Source: Pseudomonas helvetica (GTDB taxonomy: Bacteria > Pseudomonadota > Gammaproteobacteria > Pseudomonadales > Pseudomonadaceae). From it: a stretch of DNA of 64,000 bases. The stretch lies in NCBI RefSeq assembly GCF_039908645.1, contig NZ_CP150917.1, positions 964,501-1,028,500 of the forward strand, given 5' to 3'. Positions 20,669-29,556 of the stretch are shown piece by piece. A model generated the notes under the pieces. The model searched no databases, was not told the DNA's origin, and was given only the letters and a program-made list of their open reading frames with translations. Position 1 is the stretch's first letter. The number at the start of each line of letters is the position of its first letter. The position numbers were made by a program, and so were the translations under genes.

Positions 20669-20704
20669 AAAAAATGCTCGGCATGGCCGCGCTCGATGCC
20701 GAGC
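20669..20704 (-). terminator. Terminator-like hairpin abutting the lhpG start
   Basis: On the minus strand GCTCGGCAT (20704-20696), an 11-nt loop and ATGCCGAGC (20684-20676) form a perfect 9-bp stem. It is followed after one A by six T residues (20674-20669), which end at the lhpG ATG. The form is that of an intrinsic terminator between lhpC and lhpG. It may attenuate lhpG or act as a processing site. Confidence 0.65.
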
Positions 20705-20724
20705 GCGGCAGTGGGGAGGGGCGG

Positions 20725-21642
20725 TTACAGACCGACGTCCGGCAAGCTCGGGCGGTTGGCGAGCGCGGCCTTGACCAGCGCCTCGACCTCGCTGCGCTCG
20801 TGGTCAAGCAGACCCAGGCGAGGTGGACGGGTCAGCGCCGTGCCGCGGCCCATCAGTTCCTCACAGAGCTTGATGCATTGCACCAGGTCCGGGCGGGCAT
20901 CGAGGTGCAGCAGTGGCATGAACCATTCGTAGATCGGCATGGCCTCTTTGAAGCGGCCGTCGCGGGCCAGGCGGAACAGCGTCTCGCCTTCTTTCGGGAA
21001 GGCGTTGGACATTCCGGAAACCCAGCCCACCGCACCGACGGCGATGCTTTCGAGCACCACGTCATCGAGCCCGGCGAACAGCACAAAGCGGTCGCCGACT
21101 TCATTGCGCACATCGATGAAGCGCCGGGTATCGCCCGAGGAATCCTTGAAGCAGACGACGTTGTCGCAGTCGGCCAGGGAGATCAGGATGTCCGGGGTGA
21201 CATCGTTTTTGTAGATCGGCGGGTTGTTGTAGACCATCACCGGCAGGTCGATGCTGGCGGCGACGCTGCGAAAGTGCGCGGCGGTCTCGAAGGGCTTCGA
21301 GGAGTAGACCAGCGCCGGCATCAACATGATGCCGTCGGCGCCCACGCGCTGGATTTCCTTGGCGACCTTGCTGGCGTTGGCGCTGGTGAATTCGGCAACA
21401 CCGGAGATCACCGGCACCCGACCTGCGGCGGCGTCCCTGGCGACTTCCACCAGGCTGATTTTTTCTTCGGTGCTCAGCGAGGTGTTCTCGCCGACGGTGC
21501 CGCAGATCACCAGCCCCGACACGCCGTCACGCACCAGCCCGCTGATGACCTTGTGCGTGCCTTCATAGTCGATGGAAAAGTCCGGGTTGAACTGGGTAGT
21601 GACCGCAGGGAAAACGCCGCTCCAGTTAACGTGCTTGCTCAT
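20725..21642 (-). CDS. lhpC: Delta1-pyrroline-4-hydroxy-2-carboxylate deaminase (DapA family)
   Basis: LhpC deaminates the product of D-hydroxyproline oxidation to 2-oxoglutarate semialdehyde. The 305-residue protein is a DapA/NAL-type TIM barrel, with Schiff-base Lys166 (VVCFKDSSGD), Tyr138 (MVYNNPP) and the GTVGEN phosphate-like loop (48-53). Alone the sequence could be another DapA-family lyase. The adjoining lhpG and epimerase genes make LhpC the best reading. GGAGG lies ideally before the ATG, and a CGTATACG palindrome sits just upstream. Confidence 0.88.
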   Translation of the reverse strand: MSKHVNWSGVFPAVTTQFNPDFSIDYEGTHKVISGLVRDGVSGLVICGTVGENTSLSTEEKISLVEVARDAAAGRVPVISGVAEFTSANASKVAKEIQRVGADGIMLMPALVYSSKPFETAAHFRSVAASIDLPVMVYNNPPIYKNDVTPDILISLADCDNVVCFKDSSGDTRRFIDVRNEVGDRFVLFAGLDDVVLESIAVGAVGWVSGMSNAFPKEGETLFRLARDGRFKEAMPIYEWFMPLLHLDARPDLVQCIKLCEELMGRGTALTRPPRLGLLDHERSEVEALVKAALANRPSLPDVGL

Positions 21643-21660
21643 GTTGCCTCCGATGATGAC

Positions 21661-21684
21661 TATTTAGTATTTCGTATACGTTTA
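21661..21684. promoter_or_regulatory. CGTATACG palindrome upstream of lhpC, probable GntR operator
   Basis: The block TATTTAGTATTTCGTATACG (21661-21680) matches the block at 25941-25960 at 19 of 20 positions. Its centre CGTATACG is a perfect palindrome resembling FadR-subfamily GntR sites. It lies 31 bp upstream of the lhpC start, where it would overlap a promoter. A related site precedes the gntR gene itself. Confidence 0.65.
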
Positions 21685-21738
21685 AATTGAGCACTGAAAG
21701 TGCCGTGGGGTTCAAAGGGTTTTGCCAGGTACGGTGTT

Positions 21739-22776
21739 TCAAATAGTCAGGTCGACGGGCCAGGTGTCGGACAGTCGATAACCGCCCGGCCAAGGATCGC
21801 TTGGGTCGAGCAGATGCTGGTGGGTGCCGGTGATCCAGGCGCGCCCGGACAGGCAGGGGATAATGGCCGGACGGCCGGCGATTTCGCTGGTGCTGTCGAT
21901 CCGGCAACGAAACTCGGAACCGATGATCGAACGCCCGATGAACACTTCACCCACTGCCAGTTGGCCTTTGGCGTGCAGCACCGCCATGCGCGCCGAGCAA
22001 CCGGTGCCGCAGGGCGAGCGATCGATCTTGCCGGGGCGGATCACCACCGCATTGGCGGCACTGGCCACGCCGTTGGTGCGGTCGAGCGGTGCGGCGATCT
22101 GGCAGAACGAAATATGCTCCCAGTCCGGGTTCAGCGGGTGCACGAACCCCAATTGTTCATTGGCCGCTTGAGTAATCTTCAGGCCGCTGGCGACCAGGTC
22201 TGCGGCTTCATCGGCGGTCAGTGAGAAGCCCAGGCGCTGGGCATCGACGATTACAAAGCTGTCGCCGCCATAGGCAGTATCGACCTGCAGCGAGCCGAGG
22301 CCTTCGACTTCGATCCAGGCATCGAGCTTGTCGGCAAACGACACCACATTCCGCACCTCGACCCGCTCGGCCTTGCCGTTGCGACACTGGGCAGTCACTT
22401 CGATCAAGCCGCCGGGGGCTTCGAGCACCAGCCGGGTCAGCGGTTCGGTCATCGGTAAAATGCCGCTGTCGAGCAGTACCGTGGCTACGCACAGCGAGTT
22501 GGAACCGGACATCGGCGGCGTATCAGCCGGTTCCATGATGATCCACGCCATGTCGGCGAGCGGGTTCTTGGACGGCACCAGCAGATTGACGTGACGAAAA
22601 ACGCCGCCGCGCGGCTCGTTCAGCACGAAGTTGCGCAGGGTCTGGTCCTCGGCAATCCAGCGCGACTGCTCCCACAGGGTCGCGCCGGGCGGTGGTGCGA
22701 CGCCGCCGACGATAACGTCACCGACTTCACCTTCGGCGTGGCAACTCACCACATGAATGATCTTGCTCGAACGCAT
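21739..22776 (-). CDS. lhpH: Proline racemase-family enzyme with Ser/Cys active site (LhpH-like)
   Basis: The 345-residue protein belongs to the proline racemase / hydroxyproline epimerase family. The first catalytic Cys is replaced by Ser90 (MSGSNSLC), while the second, Cys256 (DRSPCGTGC), is kept. Racemases use Cys/Cys and the mammalian trans-3-hydroxyproline dehydratase uses Cys/Thr; Ser/Cys members have been reported as epimerases. It could act on 3-hydroxyproline as epimerase or dehydratase. By position it matches what I remember as lhpH of P. aeruginosa; the symbol is positional, not proof of activity. AGGAGA precedes the ATG. It lies between the ABC genes and lhpC. Confidence 0.78.
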   Translation of the reverse strand: MRSSKIIHVVSCHAEGEVGDVIVGGVAPPPGATLWEQSRWIAEDQTLRNFVLNEPRGGVFRHVNLLVPSKNPLADMAWIIMEPADTPPMSGSNSLCVATVLLDSGILPMTEPLTRLVLEAPGGLIEVTAQCRNGKAERVEVRNVVSFADKLDAWIEVEGLGSLQVDTAYGGDSFVIVDAQRLGFSLTADEAADLVASGLKITQAANEQLGFVHPLNPDWEHISFCQIAAPLDRTNGVASAANAVVIRPGKIDRSPCGTGCSARMAVLHAKGQLAVGEVFIGRSIIGSEFRCRIDSTSEIAGRPAIIPCLSGRAWITGTHQHLLDPSDPWPGGYRLSDTWPVDLTI

Positions 22777-22803
22777 GACTGTCTCCTGAGGCCTGACTGT
22801 GGG

Positions 22804-23526
22804 TTACAACACCGACTTCAGGAAGTCGGCGGTTTCTGCACGTTGCGGTTGACCGATCACCTGGTCCGGTGAACCGATTTCGTGGATCTTGCCGTCGCGA
22901 AAGAACGCCACCCGGTCCGACACATCCCGGGCGAAACGGATTTCGTGGGTCACCAGGACCATGGTCATGCCTTCCTCGGCGAGCAGGCGCATGGTGTCCA
23001 GCACTTCACCGACCAGTTGCGGGTCGAGGGCCGAGGTGGCTTCGTCAAACAGCATGTAGTCCGGCGACATGGCCAGCGCCCGGGCAATCGCCATGCGCTG
23101 TTGCTGACCGCCGGAGAGCTTGCTCGGAAACACCTTGAGCTTGTCGCCGAGGCCCACGTGGGTCAGTTGGCGCACGGCGATTTCTTCAGCCTCCTGACGG
23201 CTTTTGCCGAGCACCTTGCGCGGGGCGAGCATCACGTTCTCCATCACCGTGAGGTGCGGGAAGGCGTTCCATTGCTGGAAGACGATGCCGATTTTCTGCC
23301 GCAACTTGTTCAGGTCGGTGCCGCTGGCATGCACCGGCGTGCCGTCGACGCGGATCTGCCCGCCCTGAATGGCTTCCAGGCCGTTGATGCACATCAGCAA
23401 GGTCGATTTGCCCGAGCCCGAGCCGCCGATGATCGACAGCACCTCGCCTTTTTTCACGGTCAGGTCGACACCCTTGACGACTTCCAGGTTGCCGAAGGAT
23501 TTACGCACGTTCTCGATCTCAATCAT
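22804..23526 (-). CDS. Polar amino-acid ABC transporter ATP-binding protein
   Basis: The 240-residue ATPase has Walker A GGSGSGKSTL (about 32-41), the Q-loop in GIVFQQWNAFPHL, the signature LSGGQQQRMAIARAL and Walker B YMLFDEATSALD. It belongs to the HisP/GlnQ group that powers uptake of amino acids. I use the ATG at 23526 (MIEIENVRKSFGN). It overlaps the end of the permease gene by 8 nt. In this island it most likely drives hydroxyproline uptake. Confidence 0.93.
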   Translation of the reverse strand: MIEIENVRKSFGNLEVVKGVDLTVKKGEVLSIIGGSGSGKSTLLMCINGLEAIQGGQIRVDGTPVHASGTDLNKLRQKIGIVFQQWNAFPHLTVMENVMLAPRKVLGKSRQEAEEIAVRQLTHVGLGDKLKVFPSKLSGGQQQRMAIARALAMSPDYMLFDEATSALDPQLVGEVLDTMRLLAEEGMTMVLVTHEIRFARDVSDRVAFFRDGKIHEIGSPDQVIGQPQRAETADFLKSVL

Positions 23527-24169
23527 TTTCCTGCCACCTCTGTTCGAGCCGCGCACCCAGACGAGCGATCACCAGGCTCATGACGTAGTAGATAAGGCCG
23601 GCCAGGGCCAGGACGAACAACGGTTCCTGGAGCCGGGTGACGATGGTTTGCGAAGCACGCAGCAGTTCGACGATGCCGATCCAGAGCACCAGCGAGGTGT
23701 CTTTCATGACCGCCAGTGTCAGGTTGATCCAGCCCGGAAACGCCACCCGCGTGGCCATCGGCAGGACAATGTGCAGCAAGTCCTGGCGGTGACTGAGGCC
23801 CAGCGAACGGGCGGCTCGCCGTGTGCTCAACGGCACCGAGAGCACGCCGCCGCGAACGATTTCTGCGCAGTAGGCGGTGGAGTAGGCGCCGAGGATCACG
23901 CAGGCCACGGTGAACGCGCTCCAGTTCAGGCCGACGATCGACTTGAACGAGTTGAGCAGCACAAACTGGATCAGCAACGGCACGCTGCGAAACACGTCCA
24001 GCACCCAGGCCAGCGGCAGACTCACACGCGGCAGCAAGGCCCGAATCAGGCCACAGGCGACGCCCAGCAACGTGCCGATCAACATCGCCCAGAACGTCAG
24101 CAACAGCGTGGTGCCGGCGCCTTGCAGCAGGTAGAGGAAGTCGCCCGAGGTAAAACTTGAGGTGTACAT
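23519..24169 (-). CDS. Amino-acid ABC transporter permease (second)
   Basis: The 216-residue inner-membrane protein has the HisM/GlnP-type fold. The EAA loop, which docks on the ATPase, reads ARSLGLSHRQDLLHIVLPMA near 135-155. The N-terminus is FLYLLQGAGTTLLLTFWAM. It starts 9 nt after the end of the first permease gene and overlaps the ATPase gene. The two permeases would form a heterodimer. Confidence 0.92.
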   Translation of the reverse strand: MYTSSFTSGDFLYLLQGAGTTLLLTFWAMLIGTLLGVACGLIRALLPRVSLPLAWVLDVFRSVPLLIQFVLLNSFKSIVGLNWSAFTVACVILGAYSTAYCAEIVRGGVLSVPLSTRRAARSLGLSHRQDLLHIVLPMATRVAFPGWINLTLAVMKDTSLVLWIGIVELLRASQTIVTRLQEPLFVLALAGLIYYVMSLVIARLGARLEQRWQEND

Positions 24170-24178
24170 GCAGACCTC

Positions 24179-24844
24179 CTAGTACCGAAACAAACGCCAG
24201 GCCAGCAGGCGGGCGATCAACACCACCAGCTTGGCCAGGACGAAGTAGAGGACGGCGGCGATGGCGAAGAACTCGAAGGTGCGAAAGGTCTTCACGTTCA
24301 GCGCCTGGGTCACGCCGGTCAGGTCGCTGGTCAGGCCGACCACCACGCCCAGTGACGTCATCAGCAGGGCCCAGACCATTTGATTGGTCAGCGGGTAAAA
24401 CACCACGCGCAGCAATTGCGGCAGGACCACCAGCCGATAAGCCTTCGGTGCGCTCATGCCCAGTGAGCGGGCTGCGCGCAATTGGGTTTCCGGCACGGCG
24501 TTGAGGCCGCCGCGAAAGGTCTCCGCCAGGTAGCCGGCGTTGTTGAAGGTGATGCCGATCAGCAATGCCAGCCATGAGCCCATGTGAATGCCAAAGGCGC
24601 CGAGGCCGAAGTACAGGATGTACACCTGAAACAGGGCTGGCGTGTTACGTGCAATCGACACCCAACTGGCGGCCATCGCCCGCAACAGGCGCTTGTCGGA
24701 CAGTTGGCCGAGGGCCAGGAACATGGCGATCAGCGTGCCGGCCAACATCGACAGCACCGCGATTTCCAGAGTGATCCGCGCGCCGTCGAGCATTTCCGGC
24801 AACGCCTGGAAGGCGGCGCGCCAATGGAAGGTGTAGTCGAACAT
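24179..24844 (-). CDS. Amino-acid ABC transporter permease (first)
   Basis: This 221-residue permease carries the HisQ-type EAA loop RAARSLGMSAPKAYRLVVLP and several hydrophobic spans. ATG at 24844 has AAGGA 9 nt upstream; a TTG one codon earlier is possible. A REPIN lies between it and the binding-protein gene upstream, which may lower expression of the membrane components relative to the binding protein. Confidence 0.92.
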   Translation of the reverse strand: MFDYTFHWRAAFQALPEMLDGARITLEIAVLSMLAGTLIAMFLALGQLSDKRLLRAMAASWVSIARNTPALFQVYILYFGLGAFGIHMGSWLALLIGITFNNAGYLAETFRGGLNAVPETQLRAARSLGMSAPKAYRLVVLPQLLRVVFYPLTNQMVWALLMTSLGVVVGLTSDLTGVTQALNVKTFRTFEFFAIAAVLYFVLAKLVVLIARLLAWRLFRY

Positions 24845-24911
24845 CAAAGGAGTTCCTTGGTTTTCAACTGGTTTGGGGGCCGGGTTTATCCTGAATATCT
24901 ATCAGCTAAAC

Positions 24912-25020
24912 GCAGAACCTGTGGCGAGGGAGCTTGCTCCCGCTGGACTGCGTAGCAGTGCCATTTTTCAGGGCCGCTCCGCGCCCCAGCGGGAGCAAGC
25001 TCCCTCGCCACAGGTTCTGC
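24912..25020. repeat. REPIN inside the ABC transporter operon
   Basis: Inverted REP cores are extended by a matching outer arm (GCAGAACCTGTGG and its complement), so the whole 109-bp element is one long imperfect palindrome. It sits between the binding-protein and permease genes, a place where such hairpins protect the upstream mRNA from 3' decay. Confidence 0.9.
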
Positions 25021-25067
25021 ACTTGACTGACATTCAGGGCCAGCCCATCCCCTCGGCTATGCAGTCC

Positions 25068-25886
25068 TTAGCGATACACGCCGCTGGCCGTCAGCTGTGG
25101 CGCGGTGCCGCCGACCCATTGCGCGAACAACTCCTGATACCGCCCGGAGCGCACCTGGTGATTGACGAACAGGTTCAGGTAGTTGATCAGGCCGAACTCA
25201 TTGCGCTTGGCGCCCAGCGACACGTAGTCGATGTCATACGGTGCGGTGCCGGCGACGCTGAGGTTTTTGTACTTGCCGGACTTGATCAGTGACGAGGCGA
25301 CCGTCGAGGTCACGGTCGTCGCGTCGATCTGCCCCTGGCTCAGCGCAAGCACCGCGTCGGCCAGCGACTGGTAGGCATGGAAAGCGCCCTTGGCGTTGGC
25401 CCATTTCTTCACGTCGTTTTCCAGTGCGATGGCTTCAAACGTGCCGGCCGGGCCGCCCACCGAGTGGCCCTTGAGGTCATCGTAGGATTTGATCCCGGCG
25501 TCGCTGCGGGTCAGCACCACCATCTGGAAGGCGAAGTAGGGAATGGTCATGCCCACGGTCTTGGCCCGCTCCAGGGTGTCGGAGGTGGAGGCGACGATCA
25601 CGTCGGCGCGGCCGGAAACCAGTGCCGGGATTCGGTCAGGGAACGGCGTCTCGACAATCTCGGCTTTGACCCCGAGGGTTTTTGCCAGGTCATTGCAGTA
25701 GTCGACATCGAAGCCGGCCGGGGTGTTCTTCTCATCGCGAAAACCCATCGGCGGGAAGTCCAGGGTGACCGCACAACGCAAGCTGCCGGACTCGATGATG
25801 TCGTCGAGTTTGTCGGCCTGGGCCTGGGCGATGAACGCGCTGCTCAGCAGGGCGGTAATGAAGACGGCGGGTGCAGGATTTTTCAT
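25068..25886 (-). CDS. Amino-acid ABC transporter periplasmic binding protein
   Basis: The 272-residue protein starts with a Sec signal (MKNPAPAVFITALLSSAF, cleavage probable after AQAQA). It has the SBP_bac_3 fold: GSLRCAVTLDFPPMGF at the mature N-terminus and FDVDYCNDLAKTLGVKAEIVE next. Hydroxyproline is the expected ligand from context; the sequence shows only an amino-acid-type site. A CGTATACG operator-like palindrome lies upstream, so this gene starts its own transcription unit. Confidence 0.92.
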   Translation of the reverse strand: MKNPAPAVFITALLSSAFIAQAQADKLDDIIESGSLRCAVTLDFPPMGFRDEKNTPAGFDVDYCNDLAKTLGVKAEIVETPFPDRIPALVSGRADVIVASTSDTLERAKTVGMTIPYFAFQMVVLTRSDAGIKSYDDLKGHSVGGPAGTFEAIALENDVKKWANAKGAFHAYQSLADAVLALSQGQIDATTVTSTVASSLIKSGKYKNLSVAGTAPYDIDYVSLGAKRNEFGLINYLNLFVNHQVRSGRYQELFAQWVGGTAPQLTASGVYR

Positions 25887-25929
25887 AAGGGGCCTCGTTG
25901 TCGGATGGTGTCGAGCGTTGGGCAGTTCT

Positions 25930-25970
25930 TATCAAATGTGTATTTAGAATTTCGTATACGATATTTGATA
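25930..25970. promoter_or_regulatory. CGTATACG operator-like palindrome before the ABC binding-protein gene
   Basis: TATTTAGAATTTCGTATACG (25941-25960) repeats the lhpC upstream block with one change. The core is nested in a wider inverted repeat, TATCAAAT at 25930-25937 and ATTTGATA at 25963-25970. The surrounding 60 bp are AT-rich against a GC-rich background, as expected for a promoter. The rest of the 281-bp gap to the AraC gene end (26168) shows no gene. Confidence 0.65.
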
Positions 25971-26167
25971 TGCACTGGATGTGCCAAAAAACCGCGAGCC
26001 ACATCGGGTTAAACCTTCGACGGCCTGCAAGGCCCGAAACAGACGCCAGCCGCCAGCGACGCAGATTCCGGCCAGGGACATACGCGGCAAAGACGGACGC
26101 CTCGACGACGGGTGTCGTGTCACAAAAGGGAGCAGGGTTTGGCGGGGTGCGCAGTAACGGGTAACAG

Positions 26168-26914
26168 TCAGCGATGGTTATCGCGGTACTGCGAAGGGGA
26201 CACGCCGGTGAGCGCCTTGAACTGGCGGCTGAAGGCGCTATGGTCGGTGTAGCCGCAGCGCAGGGCGATCTCGGTGATCGGCAGTTCGCCCGACAGCAGT
26301 TGCGTGGCTGCACCCAAGCGTGCCTTGTGAATCATCTGCCGGGGTGTCAGTTGGAAGATCCGTTTGCACAGGCGCTCCAGTTGCGCCACGGAAAACCCGC
26401 TGAGGGCTGTGAGCTCACCGAGCGCAATGTGTTGTGCGTAGTGCTCGCGGATATGCCCGTCGACCGCCGCGAGTTTTTCGTAAGCCGGATGACTGGACTG
26501 GGGCGCGAGCAGATCGTAGGAAATCCCCGCCATGCCGATAATGCGGCCCTGTGTATCGCGCAGTGCCAGTTTGTGGGTCAGGCACCAGCCAGGTTCGCGT
26601 CCGGGATAAAGGTGCAACTCCAGCTGATCGCTCAACGGGCTGCCGTCACTCAGTACTCGCCGGTCCTGCTCGGTGTAATGCGGGCCAAAGTGCGAGGGAA
26701 ACACCTGCTCAGCTGTCTTGCCGAGAAGCGCGTTGGGCTCTTTGGCGCCGCAGCGCTGGGCCAGGGTCTGATTGATCAGCACGTAGCGGGCGGCGGTGTC
26801 CTTGATGAAGAACACCACGCCGGGCATGGCATCGAGCAGCGGAGTAATCAGTTGCAAACTGCCCAATAGCTCGGGCAGGTCGCGGGGGCAGGGCAATGTC
26901 AGGGGGAACGTCAT
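26168..26914 (-). CDS. lhpR: AraC-family regulator with N-terminal PAS domain, hydroxyproline cluster
   Basis: The 248-residue regulator has a PAS domain at about 35-130 (VFFIKDTAARYVLINQTL, DTQGRIIGMAGISYDL). Two AraC-type helix-turn-helices end the protein (LTALSGFSVAQLERLCKRI and ITEIALRCGYTDHSAFSRQF). It lies 28 nt after lhpE on the same strand, so it is probably made with the catabolic operon. From memory, LhpR of P. aeruginosa is an AraC/XylS activator of this pathway responding to D-hydroxyproline; identity with LhpR is inferred. A PAS sensor fused to an AraC domain is less common than the cupin type. Confidence 0.75.
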   Translation of the reverse strand: MTFPLTLPCPRDLPELLGSLQLITPLLDAMPGVVFFIKDTAARYVLINQTLAQRCGAKEPNALLGKTAEQVFPSHFGPHYTEQDRRVLSDGSPLSDQLELHLYPGREPGWCLTHKLALRDTQGRIIGMAGISYDLLAPQSSHPAYEKLAAVDGHIREHYAQHIALGELTALSGFSVAQLERLCKRIFQLTPRQMIHKARLGAATQLLSGELPITEIALRCGYTDHSAFSRQFKALTGVSPSQYRDNHR

Positions 26915-26942
26915 CTGGTGGCGGCCCGCAGGGATGAGGGCC

Positions 26943-28211
26943 TTACTCTACGGTGACGGACGCGCCATTGGGAAGCTCGGCAAGCTGCAACAGCGTGTCG
27001 ATGCGCGTTGGGGAAAACGGCGGGCGTGGCGCCGGTTGTGGCCAGTCGAACAGGTAACGGGTCGCCGCGCCACAGACTCGCCCCTGGCAGGCGCCCATGC
27101 CGCAACGGGTGTGCAGTTTAGCCTGGTTCCAGCCGGTGCAAGTCTTGAGCGCCGACAGCGCCACGTCTTCACAACGGCAGATCAGTGTATCGGGTCTGGC
27201 CAGTTGTTTGAGTTCATCGCGCAGGGCAAAGCTGCGCCGTAACTGATCGGCGAACGCTTGCCAGTGTTGCCGTTGCGGCCAGAGTGCGCGGGCCTGCTGC
27301 ACTTCGCCAACGGCCATCAGCCCAGCGATGGCACCTTCGACCAGCGCCAGTTCACTGCCTCCGAAACCTGTGCATTCGCCCGCCGCATAGTGCCCGTTCA
27401 GGCTACTGAGCTGGCTGGTGTCGACGGCAATTGCGTCGTCCTTTAATTCGCAGCCCAGCGCTTGGGCCAATTGGGTATTGGGGATCAGGCCGAAGCCGCA
27501 GGCCAGTCGCTTGCAGGGGATGTCGACGATCCGCCCCTGACGGTTCAGGCGAACGCCTTGCAGGTGACTGTCGCCATAGGCTTCGAGGACATGACTGTCG
27601 CAGCGGTAGTGACGATCAAACAGTTGAACCGCTTGCAGGCCTTTGGCCGGCCATTTGCGCAGTTGCAAGGCGAACCTGGCGACCGCACTCAGTGGCGCCT
27701 GTTCGGCAATCTGCAAAACCTGAGCGCCAGCCGTTTTCGCGGTAGCGGCGCTGGCCAGCAGCAGCGGGCCACTGCCGGCAATCACCAGTCGCTCGCCGGC
27801 CACCGGCATGCCGCCCTTGATCAGCGCTTGCAACCCGCCAGCGCCGGTGACGCCGGGCAAGGTCCAGCCAGGAAACGGCAGCAACAGTTCACGGGCACCG
27901 GTGCACAGAATCAGTTGTTCGTACTCGATGATCCAGCCGTGTTCTGGGTCTTCCAGCAACAGTTTTTTCGGGCCGGCCAAGGCGACCACGCGTGTCGAGT
28001 TGAACACCTGCACGTTACTCGCCGCTGCGAGTTTCTGGCGATGAGCCTGGGCACTGGCTGGCAAGTGTGCGTTAACCCCATCACGCCAGATTTGCCCGCC
28101 GGGTGCCGGGTTATCATCGATGATGGCGATGCGTGCGCCGCTCGGTGCGGCGGCCAACGCGGCCGCCATGCCTGCCGGCCCTGCGCCGATAATCAGCAGC
28201 TCGACATTCAT
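26943..28211 (-). CDS. lhpE: D-hydroxyproline dehydrogenase, FAD/NAD(P)-type subunit
   Basis: The 422-residue flavoprotein starts MNVELLIIGAGPAGMAA with an FAD loop. A second dinucleotide loop (VIAGSGPLLLASA) lies near 145-157. The C-terminal BFD-like part has four cysteines for a 2Fe-2S cluster (LICRCEDVA, CGMGACQGRVC). It corresponds to the alpha subunit of heteromeric D-hydroxyproline/proline dehydrogenases. ATG at 28211 overlaps the ferredoxin-like gene by ATGA. A longer frame upstream is the shadow of that gene. Confidence 0.88.
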   Translation of the reverse strand: MNVELLIIGAGPAGMAAALAAAPSGARIAIIDDNPAPGGQIWRDGVNAHLPASAQAHRQKLAAASNVQVFNSTRVVALAGPKKLLLEDPEHGWIIEYEQLILCTGARELLLPFPGWTLPGVTGAGGLQALIKGGMPVAGERLVIAGSGPLLLASAATAKTAGAQVLQIAEQAPLSAVARFALQLRKWPAKGLQAVQLFDRHYRCDSHVLEAYGDSHLQGVRLNRQGRIVDIPCKRLACGFGLIPNTQLAQALGCELKDDAIAVDTSQLSSLNGHYAAGECTGFGGSELALVEGAIAGLMAVGEVQQARALWPQRQHWQAFADQLRRSFALRDELKQLARPDTLICRCEDVALSALKTCTGWNQAKLHTRCGMGACQGRVCGAATRYLFDWPQPAPRPPFSPTRIDTLLQLAELPNGASVTVE

Positions 28212-28444
28212 GGCCGGGTCTCCACGCGCATGCCTGTGCGGCAGGTGGTCTGGCAGGCGAGGCGGCGCTGACCGTCGATGTTCACCCGGCACTCCTGGCA
28301 AACCCCCATCCCGCAAAAAGGTGCCCGGCGCTGACCGCAGACCGAGGTTCGACTGCAGCCGTCGCCTGCCAGATAGAGCAGCGCCGCAACCGTCGTGCCG
28401 GCATCGACCGCTACGCTGCGGCCGTCGAGACTCACTTCAATCAT
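28208..28444 (-). CDS. lhpF: D-hydroxyproline dehydrogenase, small 2Fe-2S subunit
   Basis: This 78-residue protein is a minimal plant-type ferredoxin domain. Cys44, Cys49, Cys52 and Cys64 (APFCGMGVCQEC and RLAC) bind a 2Fe-2S cluster that passes electrons between the two flavoprotein subunits. Both ends overlap neighbours by ATGA, so the three subunits are translationally coupled, which suits a stoichiometric complex. Confidence 0.88.
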   Translation of the reverse strand: MIEVSLDGRSVAVDAGTTVAALLYLAGDGCSRTSVCGQRRAPFCGMGVCQECRVNIDGQRRLACQTTCRTGMRVETRP

Positions 28445-29556
28445 GCGCGTAACCCTTGTGCAGTGGACAGGAAACGCCCCGGCAGGTAAGGCGTCGGGTC
28501 GATGGCCGGGGTGGAATTACACAGCTGCGCGGCCAACAGCTGGGCGCTGCCGGGGGCGGTGGTCACGCCCAATCCTTCATGCCCGGCCGCCAGCCACAAA
28601 CCTGCTTGCTGTGGGTGTTCGCCGAGCAGCGGCAAGCCATCGGGCGTGGCGGCGCGCAGGCCGGTCCAGCTGCGGATAGCGTTCATCCCGGCCAGTTCCG
28701 GCAAATAGTCGATCGCCCGGCGCAGCATGCGCGCCAACACGGCCGGTTCGACGCTCAAGTCGGTGGTGTCGAACTGACGCGATGAGCCGAGAAAGAGTTG
28801 CCCGGTCGGACGTGGCTGGGCATTGAAGGCCACCGAGGTGCCTTCGCTGGCGTGAGCACTGGTGACATAGCCCAGTTCGACCAGTTGGTGATGGATCTTG
28901 CCGGGGTAACGGTCGGTGATCAGCAGATGGCCTTTCTTCGGGCGAATCGGCAGGTCGGGGCACAGCTCGGTGGCGTGGATGCCGTTGGCCAGCACCACCG
29001 CTTCGGCGCGCAACCGCTCGCCGCTGCTCAAGCGCAACTGATTGCCGTCGACCTGCGTGACCTCGACCGTGCGCCGCGTGATCCGCCCAGCGTTTTGCTT
29101 GAGCAGCCAGTGCGCGGCGTTTGGCGCATAGAGAATGCCGTCATCGCTGACCTTCAGCGCGCCACTCAGGCCGGGACGGAGCATTGGCTCGGCTTCGTAA
29201 AGTGCTCGCGGGTCGAGCATTTCGCAGGCGATGCCGCGGGCCTTGAGCGTCTGGCGTTTGTGCTCGGCACCGGCCATTTCCTCGTCATTGGCGGCCAGCC
29301 ACAGCGTGCCGCAATTGCGGTAGGCGCAATCGGGGTTCAGACGCGGCACCCACTGCCGCCAGAGTTCAATGGAGTATTGGCTCAGCGCCAGTTCGGCCGG
29401 GTTGTCATCCATCGCCACCAGGTGACCCATACCGACTGCCGTCGCACCGCCGCGCTGGCTGTCGAGCACCAGCACGTCGAGCCCGCGTTGCGCCAGCTCA
29501 AAGGCACAGGCACTGCCGACAATGCCGGCGCCGATGACGATGACGTCGGCATTCAT
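28441..29556 (-). CDS. lhpB: D-hydroxyproline dehydrogenase, DAO-type FAD subunit
   Basis: The 371-residue DAO-family flavoenzyme begins [21 protein letters not shown] and ends with [19 protein letters not shown] and [15 protein letters not shown], the FAD-contact region of amino-acid oxidases. It would carry the site that oxidises cis-4-hydroxy-D-proline to pyrroline-4-hydroxy-2-carboxylate. ATG at 29556 overlaps the epimerase stop (ATGA). The annotation relies on the gene trio plus the adjoining epimerase. Confidence 0.88.
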   Translation of the reverse strand: MNADVIVIGAGIVGSACAFELAQRGLDVLVLDSQRGGATAVGMGHLVAMDDNPAELALSQYSIELWRQWVPRLNPDCAYRNCGTLWLAANDEEMAGAEHKRQTLKARGIACEMLDPRALYEAEPMLRPGLSGALKVSDDGILYAPNAAHWLLKQNAGRITRRTVEVTQVDGNQLRLSSGERLRAEAVVLANGIHATELCPDLPIRPKKGHLLITDRYPGKIHHQLVELGYVTSAHASEGTSVAFNAQPRPTGQLFLGSSRQFDTTDLSVEPAVLARMLRRAIDYLPELAGMNAIRSWTGLRAATPDGLPLLGEHPQQAGLWLAAGHEGLGVTTAPGSAQLLAAQLCNSTPAIDPTPYLPGRFLSTAQGLRA

